From CAYOLL01 sp964404765 [NCBI: uncultured Gemmatimonadota bacterium] (lineage in GTDB: Bacteria > 4572-55): a DNA stretch of 51,838 nt. The stretch spans positions 1 to 51,838 of the forward strand of contig CAYOLL010000024.1 of assembly GCA_964404765.1 (NCBI GenBank), written 5' to 3'. This document shows positions 47,916 through 51,838 of this stretch, piece after piece. Under the pieces are notes generated by a model. That model made no database searches, was not told the DNA's origin, and saw nothing but the letters and a program-made list of their open reading frames with translations. A program made the position numbers and the translations under genes. How positions within the stretch are numbered: the first letter of the stretch is position 1; each line of letters opens with the position of its first letter.

Positions 47916-48633
47916 GATTCGTATATGGGCCTTGGAATCTGAGCATGACAAGAAGGCGGTTGAGAAATTGGCGCAAAAACTTATAAGGCTATCGCATTCT
48001 AATAGTGACGTTCAGATTATGGCTTCCGGTCAAAAAGCCTATGCCGATGTTATTACGAAACGTAAAGACAGCGGTCTAAAAATTGCCGTTGATGCCTATC
48101 TGAAAGAGGTCGATAAAGTGATCTTTGTTATAGATGCTGATAATCCTGCCGCGATTGCAAAACACCGCACCGAACAGAAGTCTTACATTACACGAATTCA
48201 AAATATTATGCCCATCTTTCCCGGTAAAGTGTTTTTGGCTATGATGATTCAAGAATTAGAAGCTTGGCTTTTGGTTGATTGCGTCGGAATCGGCTGCTAT
48301 TTCGCCAAAAATCGCTATTCGCCGGATAATTGCCGCCACAGTATTTCCCAACACCCCAAATTAAGCCGAGTGATCAAATCCTATCAAAAAGGAAATACGG
48401 AACATATTCTGGAAGCAGAGAGTGGTGGGAAAGGCGTGAAAGAATATCTTGAGTCTTTTTCCGAAGCGATTTTGAAAACACTCAATCCAAAGATGCCGCT
48501 GAAAAACGTTAGTCAAAACCGGTACACCGAGAGAATGTCACCCGAAATAGTTGCGCATCTTGAAATTTCCGACGAAACGATTCGTCGGAATCCGTCTTTG
48601 GGATATTTTTTTGATCTGCTAAAGCCCTTATAG
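47905..48633 (+). CDS. DUF4276/TOPRIM-like partner of the ATPase
   Basis: This 242-residue protein is translated from GTG at 47905, seven bases after AAGGAG, overlapping the ATPase end by 11 bases. Near the start it has WALESEHDKKAVEKLA (a Glu in the position of the TOPRIM catalytic residue) and then KVIFVIDADNPA (a DxD pair, about 75-80). MIQELEAWLLVD (about 118-129) is the mark of DUF4276/RloB-like proteins. TOPRIM-type nucleases commonly pair with AAA ATPases in defence systems (for example OLD, and the AriA-AriB PARIS pair). The toxin or nuclease role is inferred. Confidence 0.8.
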   Translation: MPTKIRIWALESEHDKKAVEKLAQKLIRLSHSNSDVQIMASGQKAYADVITKRKDSGLKIAVDAYLKEVDKVIFVIDADNPAAIAKHRTEQKSYITRIQNIMPIFPGKVFLAMMIQELEAWLLVDCVGIGCYFAKNRYSPDNCRHSISQHPKLSRVIKSYQKGNTEHILEAESGGKGVKEYLESFSEAILKTLNPKMPLKNVSQNRYTERMSPEIVAHLEISDETIRRNPSLGYFFDLLKPL

Positions 48634-48638
48634 TGTTC

Positions 48639-48710
48639 GAACGCCAAAAGCTGCGCGATACCGAAACGCAATTGGCGGTGATTGAGGAGAGTTTGAAAGG
48701 ACTGGTGTAG
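48639..48710 (+). repeat. valS 3'-end repeat, copy C
   Basis: This is the third 72-base copy (GAACGCC to TAG), encoding ERQKLRDTETQLAVIEESLK then GLV and a stop. It begins 6 bases after the TOPRIM-like stop. Its last bases (AAAGGACTGG) double as the leader of the UPF0175 gene, whose ATG comes 2 bases after the TAG. Confidence 0.92.
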
Positions 48711-48711
48711 C

Positions 48712-48975
48712 ATGTCTCTCAAGCATATTGTCATTGATATTCCGGAAAAAATCCTGTTAGCCGAAAAAACGGACGAAGTTGCTTTTGGGCGGGAAATGCG
48801 AATGCTGGCCGCCGTCAAGTTGTACGAATTGGGACGACTTTCTTCCGGTCGCGCCGCGGAGTTAGCCGGGATGTCCCGTGTTGAATTTTTGCTGGCGCTA
48901 AGTCGCTATCAAATCTTTCCATTTGAAGCCGAATTAACCGATTTGGAGCGGCAATATGGGCATCGCCATCAGTAA
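48712..48975 (+). CDS. UPF0175 family antitoxin-like protein
   Basis: This 87-residue UPF0175 protein is of a type usually encoded before a DUF3368 PIN-like protein and regarded as its antitoxin. It reads IVIDIPEKILLAEKTDEVAFGREMRMLAAVKLYELGRLSSGRAAELAGMSRVEFLLALSRYQI, in which the C-terminal helix-turn-helix is typical (given here across residues 4-66, key word GRAAELAGMSR). Its ribosome-binding site lies inside the valS-tail repeat. It overlaps the toxin-like gene by 20 bases. Confidence 0.9.
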   Translation: MSLKHIVIDIPEKILLAEKTDEVAFGREMRMLAAVKLYELGRLSSGRAAELAGMSRVEFLLALSRYQIFPFEAELTDLERQYGHRHQ

Positions 48976-49441
48976 TACATCGCCATTACTTTTTCTGGAT
49001 CGAATTGGCGGGATCATCTGGCTTCCCCATCTTTTTGATGTCATTTGGACGCCCGGCGCGGTTCTCGACGAACTCAAGGAAGGTCGTCAACGCGGTTATC
49101 ATGTTTGCAATCCGCTGGATTATGGCTGGTTTAAGGTCGTAGAGCCGGAACATTTGCCTTCAGAATGGATGGCGTTGGATTTAGGGCCGGGTGAAATGGC
49201 GGCTATGGCTTTGGCGTTAGAAAATCCCGTTCATACGGTTTTACTCGATGATAATCTGGCCAGGCGTACCGCGCAGGCGGCCGGTTTAAATGTTTGGGGC
49301 ACCTTACGAATTCTGCTGGAAGCCAAAGCGCACGGATTAACCGAACAAATTGCGCCTTTGATCGTGCGCCTTGAGGATTCCGGGATGTGGATATCACCGA
49401 CGATTCGGCACCGAATCCTGGTTCTCGCAAGCGAGTCTTAA
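48956..49441 (+). CDS. DUF3368 PIN-like toxin
   Basis: This 161-residue PIN-like protein of the DUF3368 family begins AISNTSPLLFLDRIG (a Ser/Asn variant of the first PIN motif). It continues LGPGEMAAMALALE (Glu about 82), LLDDNLARRTAQAAGLNVWGTL (Asp pair about 100) and a C-terminal helix ILLEAKAHGLTEQI. It is the presumed toxin of the UPF0175 pair, a probable ribonuclease by fold. The 20-base overlap with the antitoxin gene supports coupled translation. The pair lies just after valS-tail copy C and before htpG. Confidence 0.9.
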   Translation: MGIAISNTSPLLFLDRIGGIIWLPHLFDVIWTPGAVLDELKEGRQRGYHVCNPLDYGWFKVVEPEHLPSEWMALDLGPGEMAAMALALENPVHTVLLDDNLARRTAQAAGLNVWGTLRILLEAKAHGLTEQIAPLIVRLEDSGMWISPTIRHRILVLASES

Positions 49442-49649
49442 TTTCGACGCAAAAGTATTTTCGCAATCGTATGATGGACCGCTTTTCATTTTCAGCCATG
49501 ACACTACTGCTGCTGTCGCTAAAGACGCAAGATAACCAGGTCGATTTAGTGACAAAAAAGAGAACACTTTTTTAACTCAGGCGTATATATGCCGTTCGAT
49601 AGACAATGGTTGGCAATTTTGCAATATAATCATTAACCGGAGGTTTTAA

Positions 49650-51560
49650 GTGTCGGAGAATACGCAAACGAAAGTTGAGCAATTTGAGTTTCAAGCGGAA
49701 ATCAAGCAGCTCATGCACCTATTGGCCCATTCGCTCTACAAGAATCGGGAAGTTTTTGTCCGTGAGTTGATCTCGAATGCGGCCGATGCTTTGGAAAAAG
49801 TCCGCTTTTTTATCACTAAGGGTGATGCGGTGGCCGATAAAGATTCACCTTTGGAAATTCGCATCGACCCCGATGAAGAAAAGAATCAGCTCGTTATCAC
49901 CGATACCGGTATCGGCATGACCCATCAAGAGTTAATCGACAATTTGGGTCAGATTGCCCATTCCGGCACCCAGGATTTTGTCAAGCGTATGTCGGCAAAT
50001 GCCAACGCGGAAAAGTCGGAAAAAGATTTCAATTTGATTGGCCAATTTGGCGTCGGTTTCTACTCGGTCTTTATTGTCGCCGAAAAAGTGGAAGTTATCA
50101 GCAAGTCGTATCTGCCGGACGAGCCCGCCCATTTGTGGACATCCGACGGCACGGGTTCGTATACCCTGCAATCCCTCGGCATGACGCCGCGGGGCACCAA
50201 GATTATTGTTCATTTGCGCGAGGACGCCAAAGAGTTTTTATCTAAATGGTCGCTGGAATCGGCCATCAAAAAATATTCCAACTTCGTTCCGGTGCCCATT
50301 AAAATTAAGGATGAGCAAATCAACAAAACCCGCGCTATCTGGGCCGAACCGAAAAGCAGTTTGAAGGAAGAGGATTATCAGGAATTTTACAAATTTCTTT
50401 CGTTGGGTTCGGATAATCCTTTGTTTTATCTGCACTTAGCGGTTGATATGCCGGTCCAGTTTCATGCCCTGCTCTATTGTCCGATGAGTAACCCGGAATT
50501 GCTGGGGTTTGGGAAAACCGAGCACAAAACGCATTTGTACGCCCGCCGGGTGATGATTCAGCAGGACTCTGAGGATATTTTGCCGGACTATTTGCGCTTT
50601 TTCCGCGGGATTGTCGACTGCGATGATTTGCCGCTGAATATCTCACGGGAGACGCTGCAAGAAAACCGCCAAATGACCCATGTGCGTAAAGCATTGATTG
50701 GCAAAATATTAGGCTATCTTACCGATTTGGCCAAAAACGATGCGGATAAGTACAAAAAATTTTGGAAGCAGTTTGGCCGAGTTTTTAAAGAAGGCTATAA
50801 CGATTTTCAGCATCAGGATAAGTTTAAGCCGTTAGTGCGTTTTAACTCGTCAACGGTTGGCGTGGATGAATTGGTTTCGCTGGATGACTATGTCGGGCGG
50901 ATGGTTGGCGGTCAGACGGAAATTTACTTTTTGAGCGGGCCGAATCGGGCCACAAATGATAAGAGTCCGCATCTGGAAATTTTTCGCAAAAAAGGCATTG
51001 AGGTCTTGTTTCTCTTTGATCCGCTGGATGAGTTTGTCGTTAGCGGTTTGCGTAATTATATGGAAAAAGAATTTAAGTCGATTGACCAGGTCAATTTAGA
51101 CAAAATTACCGAGATTCCGGATAAGGAAGTTACGGATAAAAAGGACGATGCCCCGCCGATTGATGAGATCGATCTGAAAAAATTGCTGGAGCATATCAAA
51201 GTAACTTTGGGCGAAAGCAAGATTAAGGATGCGGTCGTCTCCAAGCGCCTGACCGATAGCCCGGCAGTGCTGGTCAATCCAGACGACGGCATGAGCAGCC
51301 ACATGCAGCGGGTGATGAAGCTGATGCATCAGGACGCCGCTGTTGGCCCGCGGGTGATGGAGGTCAATGCTAAGCATCCGCTGATTCGCAATTTAGTCAG
51401 CATCTATGCCAAAGACCCGCGCCACGCATTCATCAATCAGACGTGTTTCCAATTATATGATAACGCCTTGTTGATGGAAGGTTTTCCACCTGACTGGCAC
51501 GAAATGGTAACACGCCTGCAAGACATGATGTCAAACGCATCGGAAGCTTTCGCCAAGTAG
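49650..51560 (+). CDS. htpG: Molecular chaperone HtpG (Hsp90)
   Basis: This 636-residue Hsp90-family chaperone has an ATPase N-domain with ELISNAADALEKVRF, ITDTGIGMTHQEL, IAHSGTQDF and GQFGVGFYSVFIV (about 35-130). The middle domain has YCPMSNPELLGF, DYLRFFRGIVDCDDLPLNISRETLQ (key Arg in LNISRE) and FKEGYNDF. The C-terminal dimerisation domain ends without an EEVD tail, as in bacteria. The start is GTG with GGAGG upstream. A terminator follows 72 bases after the stop. It is independent of the preceding accessory genes. Confidence 0.97.
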   Translation: MSENTQTKVEQFEFQAEIKQLMHLLAHSLYKNREVFVRELISNAADALEKVRFFITKGDAVADKDSPLEIRIDPDEEKNQLVITDTGIGMTHQELIDNLGQIAHSGTQDFVKRMSANANAEKSEKDFNLIGQFGVGFYSVFIVAEKVEVISKSYLPDEPAHLWTSDGTGSYTLQSLGMTPRGTKIIVHLREDAKEFLSKWSLESAIKKYSNFVPVPIKIKDEQINKTRAIWAEPKSSLKEEDYQEFYKFLSLGSDNPLFYLHLAVDMPVQFHALLYCPMSNPELLGFGKTEHKTHLYARRVMIQQDSEDILPDYLRFFRGIVDCDDLPLNISRETLQENRQMTHVRKALIGKILGYLTDLAKNDADKYKKFWKQFGRVFKEGYNDFQHQDKFKPLVRFNSSTVGVDELVSLDDYVGRMVGGQTEIYFLSGPNRATNDKSPHLEIFRKKGIEVLFLFDPLDEFVVSGLRNYMEKEFKSIDQVNLDKITEIPDKEVTDKKDDAPPIDEIDLKKLLEHIKVTLGESKIKDAVVSKRLTDSPAVLVNPDDGMSSHMQRVMKLMHQDAAVGPRVMEVNAKHPLIRNLVSIYAKDPRHAFINQTCFQLYDNALLMEGFPPDWHEMVTRLQDMMSNASEAFAK

Positions 51561-51631
51561 GAATCGCCGCCCTTGCCCAAGACTTTTGCAATGTTCACAA
51601 GTGGGACCTGCGGTTTTTAAAGCACTTACCG

Positions 51632-51669
51632 AAAAAGCCGCTCTGTTATTAAAAACAGAGCGGCTTTTT
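51632..51669 (+). terminator. Terminator of htpG
   Basis: A perfect 16-bp stem, AAAAAGCCGCTCTGTT (51632-51647) with AACAGAGCGGCTTTTT (51654-51669), has a short loop and a following T run. Nothing identifiable lies in the remaining 165 bases of the window. Confidence 0.93.
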
Positions 51670-51838
51670 TATTTTCAGATCGGCAGCGCATTATTCTTCT
51701 ATCATCCTTAATCCCGAGCGAAAAATTGAGGCCGCTATGCCTGCAGCGGTTTTGGCGTAAATTTTCAAAAACCGGATGTTAATTTCAGACCACCTGATCC
51801 GCGTGAAACTGGAATGATACCATTTCATAAACCAGTTT

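Overview
The window reads as a chromosomal segment from a member of the FCB superphylum, most like Calditrichota/KSB1-type bacteria. This is inferred from content, not from a marker tree. The pointers are a TonB-dependent receptor with an N-terminal carboxypeptidase-regulatory-like domain, a PorV/PorQ-family outer-membrane protein, secreted proteins with FlgD-like or type IX-like C-terminal sorting domains, a DUF2480 protein, a bacilliredoxin, a B12-dependent ribonucleotide reductase and a TPR-associated TRAP (TatT) system. Base composition is moderate. I see no rRNA, tRNA, CRISPR array or prophage.

Layout. 1-6.7 kb (minus strand): a 2-phosphoglycerate kinase-like protein, a GxxExxY protein between short repeats, a CHASE2-sigma54 activator, two small proteins and a polytopic membrane protein. 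6.7-8.1 kb: a graveyard of mobile DNA, with an IS4-type transposase relic, a hairpin cluster and a MITE. 8.1-15.1 kb (plus): a Uma2 nuclease with a repeat tail, an ABC-export permease, a B12-binding radical SAM enzyme and nrdJ. 15.2-16.3 kb (minus): DUF2480, a hypothetical protein and a bacilliredoxin. 16.5-27.1 kb (plus): a promoter, then TonB receptor, large secreted protein, PorV-like protein and tandem-duplicated secreted protein, then a terminator. This is probably one surface/secretion transcription unit. 27.2-29.7 kb: a TPR lipoprotein and a REC-GGDDF-REC regulator. 30.1-35.5 kb (minus): TRAP binding protein, a periplasmic-binding/TolC fusion, VapBC and TatT. 36.2-38.5 kb: an ECF sigma factor and its probable anti-sigma factor. 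38.6-41 kb: small proteins, a CBS protein, YbeY, DUF6524 and YXWGXW proteins. 41.4-51.6 kb: valS, accessory cassettes and htpG.

Two observations stand out. First, a 61-bp palindromic element has conserved 16-bp arms and a variable 29-bp loop of fixed length. It occurs four times, twice inside valS in the same reading phase. All four copies can be read in one frame as NLAK(A/V)S-x8-(E/Q)K(P/S)SQG, so it looks like a mobile, peptide-coding palindrome comparable to Rickettsia RPEs. Second, the last 72 bp of valS, including the stop codon, is present three times as direct repeats. These bound two cassettes: one with a lipoprotein, and one with a DUF433 antitoxin-like gene plus an AAA ATPase/TOPRIM-like pair. 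A UPF0175/DUF3368 toxin-antitoxin-like pair follows the third copy. The 3' end of valS therefore behaves like an integration site for accessory and defence-type genes.

The intergenic regions also carry several different inverted-repeat elements, some with clear target-site duplications, so this genome appears rich in non-autonomous repeats.
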